Source of the DNA: Nostoc sp. 106C
GTDB lineage: Bacteria; Cyanobacteriota; Cyanobacteriia; Cyanobacteriales; Nostocaceae
NCBI RefSeq assembly: GCF_002154725.1
Contig: NZ_MTAW01000140.1
Location: 1 to 60,770 of the forward strand
Direction of reading: 5' to 3'
DNA: 60,770 bases
Shown here: piece after piece, positions 9,001 through 18,000 of the stretch
Numbering within the stretch: the first letter of the stretch is position 1
Layout: each line of letters opens with the position of its first letter
Notes under the pieces: model-generated
Database searches by the model: none
What the model was told of the DNA's origin: nothing
What the model saw: the letters and a program-made list of their open reading frames with translations, nothing else
Made by a program: the position numbers and the translations under genes

Positions 9001-10476
9001 AATCCCACTTTCCGAGAACTACTACAACAAGTGCGTGAAGTTGCATTAGGAGCTTATGCTCATCAAGATTTACCCTTTGCAAAATTAGTAGAGTCTTTGC
9101 GCCCAGAAAGAAACCTTAGCCATACACCACTTTTTCAAGTTTTATTTGTACTGCAAAATTCTCCCATGCCTGCATTAGAATTTTCTGGGTTAAAATTGAG
9201 TAACCTAAAATTTGACACAGGCACAACTAAATTTGATTTAGGTTTATTTATTGAAGAAACAGAACAAGGATTAATAGGAACTTGGCAATATAGCACTGAC
9301 CTGTTCAACTCCTCTACAATCACTCGTATGACAGGACATTTTGAGACATTGCTTAACAATATTGTAAATCAGCCGGATACTAGAATTAACTCTTTAGAAA
9401 TACTCACAAAAACCGAAAAAGAAAATTTAGATGAGGCACAAAAGCAACGTCAAGAAACTAAGTTTAAAAAATTCAAGACTATCAAGCCTAAAGCTGTAAG
9501 CTTATCACCAGCAGAATTAGTTAAAACGTATTTACTCGACTCAGATGAAAGATTACCTTTAGTAATCGAGCCTGTAAATGAAGATGTTGAACTAGCAGCA
9601 TGGGCAACAACTAATCGGGAATTTATTGAAAATAAATTGCTGCAACACGGTGGGATTCTATTTAGAAATTTTCCAGTCAATTCAGCAACTGAATTTGAAA
9701 ATTTTGCTCAATCTATTTGCCTAGAACTATTTGGAGATTACGGTGATTTACCACGTGCCGCAGTTGGGGGTAAAGTTTATGGTTCGACACCTTATCCAGC
9801 AGATAAAGCCATATTATTTCATAATGAAAGTTCTCATTTACAAACTTGGCCTTTAAAAATTTGGTTTTTCTGCGTACAGCCAGCACAGCAAGGAGGGGAA
9901 ACACCAATTGTAGACTGTCGTAAGATTTATCAGCAACTTAATCCCCAATTAAGAGAACGATTTGAGCAAAAACAACTCATGTATGTTCGCAACTTTATAG
10001 AAGGATTAGATGTTAGCTGGCAACAATTCTTTAGAACTACAGATAAAGCAGTAGTAGAAAATTATTCTCACCAAAGCGGGATTGATTGGGAATGGTTACC
10101 GGATAATAATTTAAGAACTCGTTCTTATCGACAAGCAATTACTAAGCATCCGCGTACCCAAGAAATGGTATTCTTTAATCAAATCCAGTTACATCACATA
10201 TCTTTTCTTGAGCCATCTGTTCAAAAATCACTCTTATCCTTATTTGGTGAAGAAAAGTTGCCGCGTAATGTTTATTATGGTGATGGTTCACCGATAGAAC
10301 AGTCAATTATTGAAGAAATTACTGAAATTTACCAACAGTCACAAGTGAGTTTTCCTTGGCAACAAGGAGATATAGTGATGCTGGATAATATGCTAACTGC
10401 CCATAGTCGTAATCCCTATGTCGGGTCGCGAAAAATTCTAGTGGCGATGGGCGATATGTATAAACCTCTAGCCTAA
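6046..10476 (+). CDS. NRPS starter: FAAL-PCP-C-TauD (fatty acyl loading and first beta-hydroxylase)
   Basis: This 1476-residue protein loads a fatty acid and makes the first amide bond. Residues 1-580 form a fatty acyl-AMP ligase, with TSGSTGTPKGVM from 177, the FAAL-type VYHDMGLIGG and SGAPNFAYELC. The PCP follows with its phosphopantetheine Ser at 625 (GGDSLIATQ). The C domain (685-1110) has HHIIADG at 817 and an LSFAQARLWFLDQLEP start, as in LCL or starter types. A basic linker leads to a TauD/SyrP-like Fe(II)/2-oxoglutarate oxygenase (about 1150-1476) with metal ligands H1259-x-E1261 and H1453. There is no A domain for an amino acid, so C must use the aminoacyl-PCP of the next protein. 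The fused oxygenase probably hydroxylates that residue. Confidence 0.93.
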   Translation: MVQPFNDLKDIAYSCTTLVEILQYRSQYQPNTEAFSFLQDGENTVITLTYQELDRRSRAIASQLQSMGMAGERALLLYPPGLDFLASFFGCLYAGVVAVPAYPPHNQRNTPRIQTIIADAQAAIALTTSTLLPKVQSLIGENYRFHWLATDSLEPGIETAWQAPFINQDSLVFLQYTSGSTGTPKGVMLSHSNLLHNAAVTYKFMEHSPQSKFVSWLPVYHDMGLIGGILQPLYGGFPCILMSPAAFLQRPYRWLQAISHHQGTTSGAPNFAYELCIDKITPEQRATLNLSSWSVAFNGAEPIRHNTLERFAATFAECGFRPEAFYPCYGMAEATLMVSGVTKTSIPRSKTVDKIALSQNQIRESITNQDSQTFVSCGYSIPEQQIVIAHPENCTRCQPDEVGEIWISSASVGKGYWHRTLETEQTFQAYLTDTTEGPFLRTGDLGFLDHGEVFITGRAKDLIIIRGRNLYPQDIELTAERSHPSLRLGSCAAFAVEVDNEERLVVVQELEFRAKPNYEEVISNIRQAVAEEYEIQVYAVVLIKPGTICKTSSGKIQRRATKAAFLANNLDIVVSNIRTSATVGAKVFTAPRNLVEEMLATIWAEVLKWKQVGIDDNFFELGGDSLIATQLISRIRDTFQVDISLLSLFEFPTIASFSDRLQKIQQTQLSLPLQPLAVASRPTEIPLSFAQARLWFLDQLEPGNYAYNIPVALQLTGHLNISALEQSFNEIVRRHEALRTTFVMGSHEPIQIITPQQTITISLVDLRDLADSEQQAQVQHLALEEAKRPFNLGTGPLIRVTLLQLNNTKNVLLLTMHHIIADGWSMGVLVKELATFYEGFVSGKQPQMPKLPIQYADFAIWQREWLQTEGLETQLAYWKEQLNGAPASLNLPIDRARPSIQTFQGISTSFTLSSELSQALKTLSRQQGVTLFMTLLATFQTLLNKYTNQDDIVVGTDVANRNRSELEPMIGFFINLLVLRTNFSGNPTFRELLQQVREVALGAYAHQDLPFAKLVESLRPERNLSHTPLFQVLFVLQNSPMPALEFSGLKLSNLKFDTGTTKFDLGLFIEETEQGLIGTWQYSTDLFNSSTITRMTGHFETLLNNIVNQPDTRINSLEILTKTEKENLDEAQKQRQETKFKKFKTIKPKAVSLSPAELVKTYLLDSDERLPLVIEPVNEDVELAAWATTNREFIENKLLQHGGILFRNFPVNSATEFENFAQSICLELFGDYGDLPRAAVGGKVYGSTPYPADKAILFHNESSHLQTWPLKIWFFCVQPAQQGGETPIVDCRKIYQQLNPQLRERFEQKQLMYVRNFIEGLDVSWQQFFRTTDKAVVENYSHQSGIDWEWLPDNNLRTRSYRQAITKHPRTQEMVFFNQIQLHHISFLEPSVQKSLLSLFGEEKLPRNVYYGDGSPIEQSIIEEITEIYQQSQVSFPWQQGDIVMLDNMLTAHSRNPYVGSRKILVAMGDMYKPLA

Positions 10477-10557
10477 ATATCTGGATTGGTAGAGTAGACA
10501 AATCTAAAGATTAGTGATGTTAAGCAAACAACTATTCTGAAAGCTTCGGAGAAATTG

Positions 10558-13500
10558 ATGACAAATCAAATAATTAACACGGGTTTTAAACTCTCGCCGC
10601 AACAAAAACATCTTTGGTCAGTGCAAAAAGATTCTCTTGCTTATCAAGCTCAATGTGCTATTCGTATTCTTGGCGATATAAATAAATCATATTTACAGGT
10701 GGCGTTAGAGAATGTTATTAAAAAACATGATATTCTGCGAACAAAATTTTATGATAGACCTGGGTTTAAAGTACCACTACAGTGTGTAACTGATGACTGT
10801 AATGCTTCCTGGTGCTATATAGATTTGAGTATTTTCGATTCTAGAGAACAAGAAGCTAAGATAGAGTCAATCTTTTTAGCAGAAAGACAGCCTAATAGAG
10901 ATGTTATTGTCCGAGCTTGTTTACTGAGTATATCAGCGCAAAATTATATATTACTGCTCAGTCTAAGCGCGATGAATGCTGATACTAAAACGCTCAATAA
11001 TTTAGTTTCAGAAATTAGCCATGCTTATGCTGCTTGTCTTAACAGTGAAGATTTATTCAATGCCAACGATGATGTACTGCAATACTTACAATTTTCTGAG
11101 TGGCAAAATCAATTACTTGCAGATGAAGATGAATTAGCTGGTAAAGAGTATTGGAGTAATCAAGATTTTTCGGTTCTTGCCACTTTAGCAACACCTTATG
11201 AAAATCAATATCATAGAGACAAACTTCAGTTTGCTTGTCAGTCTTTAAAATATGCGATCGCATTTGATATTAGCAACAAAATTTTTGCATTATCCCAACA
11301 GTACAATATATCAATAGAGGTAATTTTATTAACTTGTTGGCAGGTACTAATCTGGCGACTTACAGGTCAACAAGAGTTGATTATTGGTAAGGCTTTTGAT
11401 GGGCGGCAATATGAAGAGTTAGCTAATTATTTAGGATTATTTGTTAAATATTTACCGCTAAAAATTCACATTGAATTTCAAGATAAATTTATTGATGTTC
11501 TCGAACGCTCTCATAACTCCGTAATTGAGGCTGCTGAATGGCAAGATTATTTTAATTATGCTGAAACTTTAGGAGAAGTTATTTATCCATTAGGGTTTGA
11601 ATTCGCAGAACTACCGAAGAAGTATGTCATTGATGATGTCTCATTTGAGGCGGAGCAATATTACGTTGTTCTGGAACAATTTAAACTTAAACTTAATTGC
11701 TATCAACAGCAAGAGCAAATATTTATAAATTTTTACTACGATGGCAACTTTTATGCAGCAGAACGAATTCAATATCTTGCGGAACAATTTTTGACTTTGT
11801 TAGAAAGCATAAGTCAGTATCCGCAGTTACCAGTTTCAAGACTAAACATTTTAAATCAATTTCAGAAACAACAGGTATTAGTTGAGTTTAATAAAACTAC
11901 TAAGAGTAATTTTCAGCCAGACTTGTGCATTCATCAACTATTTACAGCACAAGCAGCTAAGACACCAGACAATATTGCTGTAGTGTTTGAAAATGAACAA
12001 ATTACTTACAGCGAACTCAACAATCGAGCCAATAAATTAGCCAATTACATTCAGGATTTGGGTGTCAAACCTGATGTATTGGTAGGCATTTGTTTAGAAA
12101 AATCTCATCTATCAATAATTGCTATTTTGGCAGTTCTCAAAGCAGGTGGCGCTTACTTGCCTTTAGATCCAAATCTTCCAAAGGAACGCTTGAGTTTGAT
12201 GTTGCAAGATGCTCAAGTACAAGTTTTGTTGACTCAAGAAACATTACTTTGTAGTTTGCCTGTACATACAGCGCAAGTTGTTTGTTTAGATAACTGGGAA
12301 GCCGAAACCATTGATGAAAATCCTCTTAGCAGCGTCACCTGCGAAAACTTAGCTTATGTTATCTATACCTCTGGTTCCACAGGGATACCAAAAGGCGTTG
12401 CCGTTGAACATCGCCAACTATGCAACTATCTTCACGGCATTTTAGAGAAAATAGATTTACCTGATGCTGCAAGTTTTGCAACTGTCTCTACCTTTGCAGC
12501 TGACTTAGGTAACACCGTTATCTTTTCAGCTTTGTGTACAGGCGGATGTCTGCATATTATTTCTCAAGAATGTGCCACTAACCCCGTGGCATTAGCTGAA
12601 TATTGTCACCGCCATGCTATCGACTGTCTCAAAATAGTTCCTTCTCATTTAAATGCGCTATTAACTGCTGCTAACCCTGAACAAATCCTGCCATCTCAAT
12701 TACTGATTCTTGGTGGTGAAACTGTAAGCTGGGATTTAGTAGCGCAAGTTCAGCAGCTAAAACCTAGCTGTCAAATTTTAAATCACTACGGCCCAACAGA
12801 AGCTACTGTTGGGGTACTGACATACAAAGTTGAACAAGAAGCCGCACAATCAAAAACAGTACCTATCGGTCGTCCTCTTGCTAACACCCAAATCTATATC
12901 CTAGATGAACAGCTGCAACCTGTTCCTATATTTGTGCCAGGGGAACTGTATATAGGTGGCGCAAACTTAGCGCGTGGCTATCTCAACTGTCCTGAGTTGA
13001 CTCAAGAAAGGTTTATTCCTAATCCTTTTAGTGAGGTTGAAGCGAGTCGTCTATATAAAACTGGTGATTTAGCCCGCTATTTACCAGATGGTAACATCGA
13101 ATTTTTAGGACGTTGCGATCGCCAAGTAAAAATTCACGGTTTCCGCATCGAACTAGAAGAAGTCGAAGCTATCTTGCGCCAACACCCATTCATTAGGCAA
13201 GCTGTAGTTACTGTGCGCGAGGAACGCTTAGTAGCTTATGTAGTTTCCCTGCACACCTCCACTAGTGACTTGCGGCACTTTATGCAGAAAAGGTTACCTG
13301 AGTATATGGTGCCGACTGCCTTTGTCATCCTTAATACGATTCCTTTGACTACAAACGGGAAAGTAGATTATCAAGCATTACCTGCACCAGAACTTGCAGC
13401 AGAACTGGAAAAAACCTATATCGCACCACGCACACCGCAAGAAGAACTGTTAGCAAAAATTTGGGCAGAAATTCTCGGTTTAAAGCAAGTAGGCATCGAA

Positions 13501-15084
13501 GATAACTTTTTTGAGTTAGGTGGCGACTCTATTCTCAGCATTCAGGTAATCTCAAAAGCAAATCAGACAGGTTTGCAACTCACTCCCAAGCAATTGTTTG
13601 AACATCAGACAATCGCAGAGTTAGCAGCAGTAGCCCAAACAACTCAGCCTATCAAGACAGAAACAGGCTTAATTACTGGAGAAGTACCCCTCACACCGAT
13701 ACAACATTGGTTTTTTGCTCAAAATTTACCTAATCCTCACCATTGGAATCAGTCAGTATTGCTAGAGGTAAAGCAAAATCTAGACTTTCAGATATTAGAA
13801 CAAGTAGTAAAGCAATTACTACAACATCATGATGCACTGCGATCGCGTTTTCAACTAACAGAAAATGGTTGGCAACAAATTAATGCTGCACCTGACAAGA
13901 TAGTACCAATTACCAGACTAGATTTATCAGGGCAATCAGCAGCAGAACAAGAGCAAGCCGTTACATCTATTGCTACTGAGTTACAAGCCAGTCTCAACCT
14001 CTCTGATGGCCCTTTAATGCGGATTGCTTATTTTGACCTTGGCCAAGATAAACCACCTCGATTGTTAATTATCATTCATCACTTAGTAGTTGATGGTGTC
14101 TCTTGGCGAATTTTGTTAGAAGACTTACAAACAGCTTACCAGCAACTTAGCCAAGGTCAGGAAATACAACTACCTGCAAAAACCACAGCCTTCAAGCAAT
14201 GGGCAGAAAAGTTAAGTGAATATGCTCAGTCTTCTAAGTTAGAATCAGAACTCCCATACTGGCAAAATCAAATTCAGCAATCAGTTATTAACTTGCCAAC
14301 AGATTATCAAGATGCAAATACAGTCGCATCTGTGGGAACTGTATCAGTTTCACTCAGCAGCGACGAAACGCAAGCCCTGTTACAAGAAGTACCAAAGGCT
14401 TATCAAACCCAAGTTAATGATGTCTTGCTGACAGCCTTAGTTCAAGCTTGCGTCCAGTGGACAGGAGATAATTCACTGTTACTCACCCTCGAAGGTCACG
14501 GAAGGGAAGACATTTTTCCAGATGTTAATTTATCGCGCACAGTCGGCTGGTTTACTACTCAGTTCCCAGTTCTGTTGAGTTTAGGCGATGTTTTCTCACC
14601 AGGAGATGCCTTAAAAAGCATTAAAGAGCAGTTACGTAATATTCCGCAAAATGGCATAAATTATGGTGTTTTCAAATACTTAAGCCAAAATAGCAGCCTT
14701 CAAGCTATATCCCAACCGCAATTGAAATTCAACTATTTGGGGCAATTTGACCAAGTATTACCCGATACTTCTATTTTTAAACTTGCAGCCCAAACCACTG
14801 GCCCCAACCGTAGCTTGCAAGGAAGCCGCAGCCATTTACTAGAAATTGACGGAATGGTTACTAATGGACAGTTGCGATTGGATTGGACATATAGCCAGAA
14901 CATTCATCACCCCAGCACTATTGAAAGTTTGGCTGCTCATTTTATAGAAGCACTGCGCGGCTTAATTGCCCATTGTCAATCACAAGAAGCCGGGGGATAC
15001 ACACCTTCAGATTTTCCCGAAGCAGAACTCAGTCAAACAGAACTTGATAAACTGCTTGCCAAAATTAGCCAAATGAGTAGGTAA
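10558..15084 (+). CDS. NRPS module: Interface-A(Asp)-PCP-E
   Basis: This 1508-residue protein is read from ATG 10558 with GGAG six bases upstream (a TTG sits just before). Residues 1-430 are a condensation-like domain whose HHxxxDG is replaced by AMNADTK (about 138), as in Interface domains that recruit beta-hydroxylases. The A domain (TSGSTGIPKG at 604) has the A4 stretch FAADLGNT, two residues longer than usual. Aligned from its right side, the pocket code is D-L-T-K-I-G-H-V, close to the known Asp code DLTKVGHI. The PCP Ser is 991 (GGDSILSIQ). An epimerization domain (from 1044) has HHLVVDG at 1174. Predicted role: add D-configured Asp, beta-hydroxylated in trans by the TauD domain encoded just upstream. 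Confidence 0.92.
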   Translation: MTNQIINTGFKLSPQQKHLWSVQKDSLAYQAQCAIRILGDINKSYLQVALENVIKKHDILRTKFYDRPGFKVPLQCVTDDCNASWCYIDLSIFDSREQEAKIESIFLAERQPNRDVIVRACLLSISAQNYILLLSLSAMNADTKTLNNLVSEISHAYAACLNSEDLFNANDDVLQYLQFSEWQNQLLADEDELAGKEYWSNQDFSVLATLATPYENQYHRDKLQFACQSLKYAIAFDISNKIFALSQQYNISIEVILLTCWQVLIWRLTGQQELIIGKAFDGRQYEELANYLGLFVKYLPLKIHIEFQDKFIDVLERSHNSVIEAAEWQDYFNYAETLGEVIYPLGFEFAELPKKYVIDDVSFEAEQYYVVLEQFKLKLNCYQQQEQIFINFYYDGNFYAAERIQYLAEQFLTLLESISQYPQLPVSRLNILNQFQKQQVLVEFNKTTKSNFQPDLCIHQLFTAQAAKTPDNIAVVFENEQITYSELNNRANKLANYIQDLGVKPDVLVGICLEKSHLSIIAILAVLKAGGAYLPLDPNLPKERLSLMLQDAQVQVLLTQETLLCSLPVHTAQVVCLDNWEAETIDENPLSSVTCENLAYVIYTSGSTGIPKGVAVEHRQLCNYLHGILEKIDLPDAASFATVSTFAADLGNTVIFSALCTGGCLHIISQECATNPVALAEYCHRHAIDCLKIVPSHLNALLTAANPEQILPSQLLILGGETVSWDLVAQVQQLKPSCQILNHYGPTEATVGVLTYKVEQEAAQSKTVPIGRPLANTQIYILDEQLQPVPIFVPGELYIGGANLARGYLNCPELTQERFIPNPFSEVEASRLYKTGDLARYLPDGNIEFLGRCDRQVKIHGFRIELEEVEAILRQHPFIRQAVVTVREERLVAYVVSLHTSTSDLRHFMQKRLPEYMVPTAFVILNTIPLTTNGKVDYQALPAPELAAELEKTYIAPRTPQEELLAKIWAEILGLKQVGIEDNFFELGGDSILSIQVISKANQTGLQLTPKQLFEHQTIAELAAVAQTTQPIKTETGLITGEVPLTPIQHWFFAQNLPNPHHWNQSVLLEVKQNLDFQILEQVVKQLLQHHDALRSRFQLTENGWQQINAAPDKIVPITRLDLSGQSAAEQEQAVTSIATELQASLNLSDGPLMRIAYFDLGQDKPPRLLIIIHHLVVDGVSWRILLEDLQTAYQQLSQGQEIQLPAKTTAFKQWAEKLSEYAQSSKLESELPYWQNQIQQSVINLPTDYQDANTVASVGTVSVSLSSDETQALLQEVPKAYQTQVNDVLLTALVQACVQWTGDNSLLLTLEGHGREDIFPDVNLSRTVGWFTTQFPVLLSLGDVFSPGDALKSIKEQLRNIPQNGINYGVFKYLSQNSSLQAISQPQLKFNYLGQFDQVLPDTSIFKLAAQTTGPNRSLQGSRSHLLEIDGMVTNGQLRLDWTYSQNIHHPSTIESLAAHFIEALRGLIAHCQSQEAGGYTPSDFPEAELSQTELDKLLAKISQMSR

Positions 15085-15088
15085 AAGT

Positions 15089-18000
15089 ATGAAAGTAGAG
15101 AACATCGAAGATATATATAAACTCTCACCTACACAGCAGGGATTACTTTTTCACACGCTTTACGCGCCTGATTCGGGTATATATTGCGATCGATATAGGA
15201 TCACTTTCAAAGGCAATCTCAACATTTCAGCTTTTGAGCAAGCTTGGCAGCAAGTAGCAAAGCGACACTCGGTTTTGCGTACCTCTTTCTTTTGGGAAGA
15301 AGTAGAAGAACCAATGCAAGTAGTATATCGACAAGTAACACTGCCATTAGAACAATATGACTGGCGGGGAATAAATTCAGCAGAACAAGAACAGAAACTA
15401 GAGGCTTTTTTGACAGCAGATAGAAGTCGCGGTTATCAGCTTTCCGAAGCGCCTTTAATGCGTCTAGCTTTAATTCAGATGACTGACGAAGTTTTCCAAT
15501 TCATCTGGAGTAATCACCATATACTTTTTGATGGCTGGTCGCGGTTTGTCTTATTCAACGAAGTTTTAGAAATATACCAAGCATTAAATAATGGTAATCA
15601 CATCACTTTAAAACCATCTTTTCCCTACAGAAAATATATTGCTTGGCTGCGACAGCAAAATTTATTTGAGGCGGAGGCATTCTGGCGGCAGGAACTTCAA
15701 GGAGTAACAGCACCTACACCGTTAGTAGTTGATAAATTAGTTAGCAATGTATCTAGTATTGAGGAATATAGTGAGCAGCAGATTGAATTATCTCTAGCAA
15801 GTACAGAGCAACTCAAATCTGTAGCAAGACAATATCAATTAACTCTTAATACCTTAGTACAAGGGTCTTGGGCTTTACTTTTAAGCCGCTATAGTGGAGA
15901 AGATGACGTTATTTTTGGGGCTAATACTTCCGGTCGTCCTATAAATTTGTCAGGAATAGATTCAGCAGTTGGTTTATTTGTTAATAGCCTGCCAGTCAGA
16001 GTAAAGCTTAATCCTACTGATTGTCTCATTCCTTGGTTGAAAAACCTGCAAGCTAAACAAGCTGAGGTACGTCACTATGAATATAGTCCTCTGGTGCAGA
16101 TTCAAAGATGGAGTGAACTACCCAAGGGTGTGCCTTTATTTAATAGCTTGATTGCTTTTGAAAACTACCCTATAGATGAGGCGTTACGTCAAAGAAATAA
16201 ATCCTTAGAAATTGCTGATTTTAGCGTACTTAATCGTACTAACTACCCTCTGAGTATCATAGTAGTACCTGATGAAAAGTTACTGCTGAAGATAATTTGC
16301 GATCGCCGCTACTTTAATGATGCTACCATCACTAGAATGCTGGGACATTTGCAAACTTTGCTAGAGGGCATGGTAGCAAATCCACAACAGCAATTAAAAG
16401 ATGTACCGTTGTTAACAAAGGCTGAGCAACACCAGTGCTTAGTTGAGTGGAATAATACTCAAAAGGAATATCCCCTACATCTTTGTCTACATCAGTTAAT
16501 AGAGGCGCAAGTAGAGAAGACACCGGACGCAGTAGCAATAGTATTTGCTGACCAAAAACTTACTTATCAACAACTAAATAGCCGTGCTAACCAACTGGCA
16601 CACTATTTGCAAAAGTTAGGTGTGAAGCCAGAAGTACAGGTGGGGATTTGTGTTGAGCGTTCCCTAGAAATGGTTGTGGGACTTTTGGGTATTCTTAAAG
16701 CTGGTGGTGCTTATGTACCGATAGATCCAGATTACCCACAACAGCGCCAAGCTTTCATGTTGCAAGACTGTCAAACAAGTGTGTTGCTGACTCAACAGAA
16801 ATTCGCAGCTACCCTACCTGAACACCAAGCTCAAGTTATTTGTTTAGATACCGATTGGGAAATAATTACCCAAGAATCTAACCAGAATCCCGCCACAAAT
16901 ATCACATCTGATAACCTAGCCTACGTTATTTATACCTCTGGTTCTACAGGTCAGCCTAAAGGTGCGATGAATACTCATGCTGGGGTGTGTAACCGCTTGT
17001 TGTGGATGCAAGATACATACCAATTAACTGCGAATGATCGAGTATTACAAAAAACACCCTTTAGCTTTGATGTATCTGTGTGGGAGTTCTTCTGGCCATT
17101 GTTTACAGGTGCTTGTCTAGTAGTTGCTCAACCAGGAGGTCATAGAGATAGTAACTATTTAGTTAAACTCATTGCCAGGGAGCAAATCACTACACTGCAT
17201 TTTGTTCCCTCGATGCTGCGAATATTCCTACAAGAACAGGGGTTAGAGCAGTGTAATTCTCTGCAAAGGGTGTTCTGTAGTGGGGAAGCTTTACCCTTTG
17301 ACTTACAACAAAGTTTCTTTGAGCGTTTGCAGGCACAATTGTATAACTTATATGGCCCGACAGAAGCGGCAATTGATGTGACAGCTTGGACTTGTCAACG
17401 CCATAGTACTGAAGTTGTAGTTCCTATTGGTTCGCCAATTGCTAACATCCAAATTTATATATTAGATGCTCAGTTGCGTTTAGTGCCGGTGGGTGTACCT
17501 GGTGAATTGTACATTGGTGGCGTAGGTTTGGCACGGGGATACTTTAACCGTCCAGAACTGACCGCAGAAAAATTTATACATAATCCATTTAGCGATCGCC
17601 CAGGGGCAAGACTATACAAAACAGGTGATTTAGCTCGTTATCAACCAGATGGCACTATCGAGTTTCTGGGACGTATCGACTACCAAATTAAACTAAGAGG
17701 CTTACGTATTGAACTGGGAGAAATTGAAGCGGTATTAGGACAGCACCCAGCAGTACAACAAAACGTTGTCGTGGCGCGAGAAGATGAAGCTAGAAACCAA
17801 CGCTTAATTGCTTATATAGTTCAGAATTTACAACCTGACAGCTTAGAGTCATTACTACCAACAGCCAATAACGATCAAGTCTCACAATGGGAGACAGTGT
17901 TTGATAAAACCTACAATCAAAAATCTGAAGAACTGGAATCAATATTTAATTTTGCTGGTTGGAATAGCAGCTACACAAATCAACCAATTCCAGTAAACCA

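Noticed and set aside
10558-11850. First domain of the Asp module as a normal, active condensation domain
   Set aside because: The HHxxxDG motif is replaced by AMNADTK, and a competent C domain already ends the preceding protein, so an Interface role fits better.
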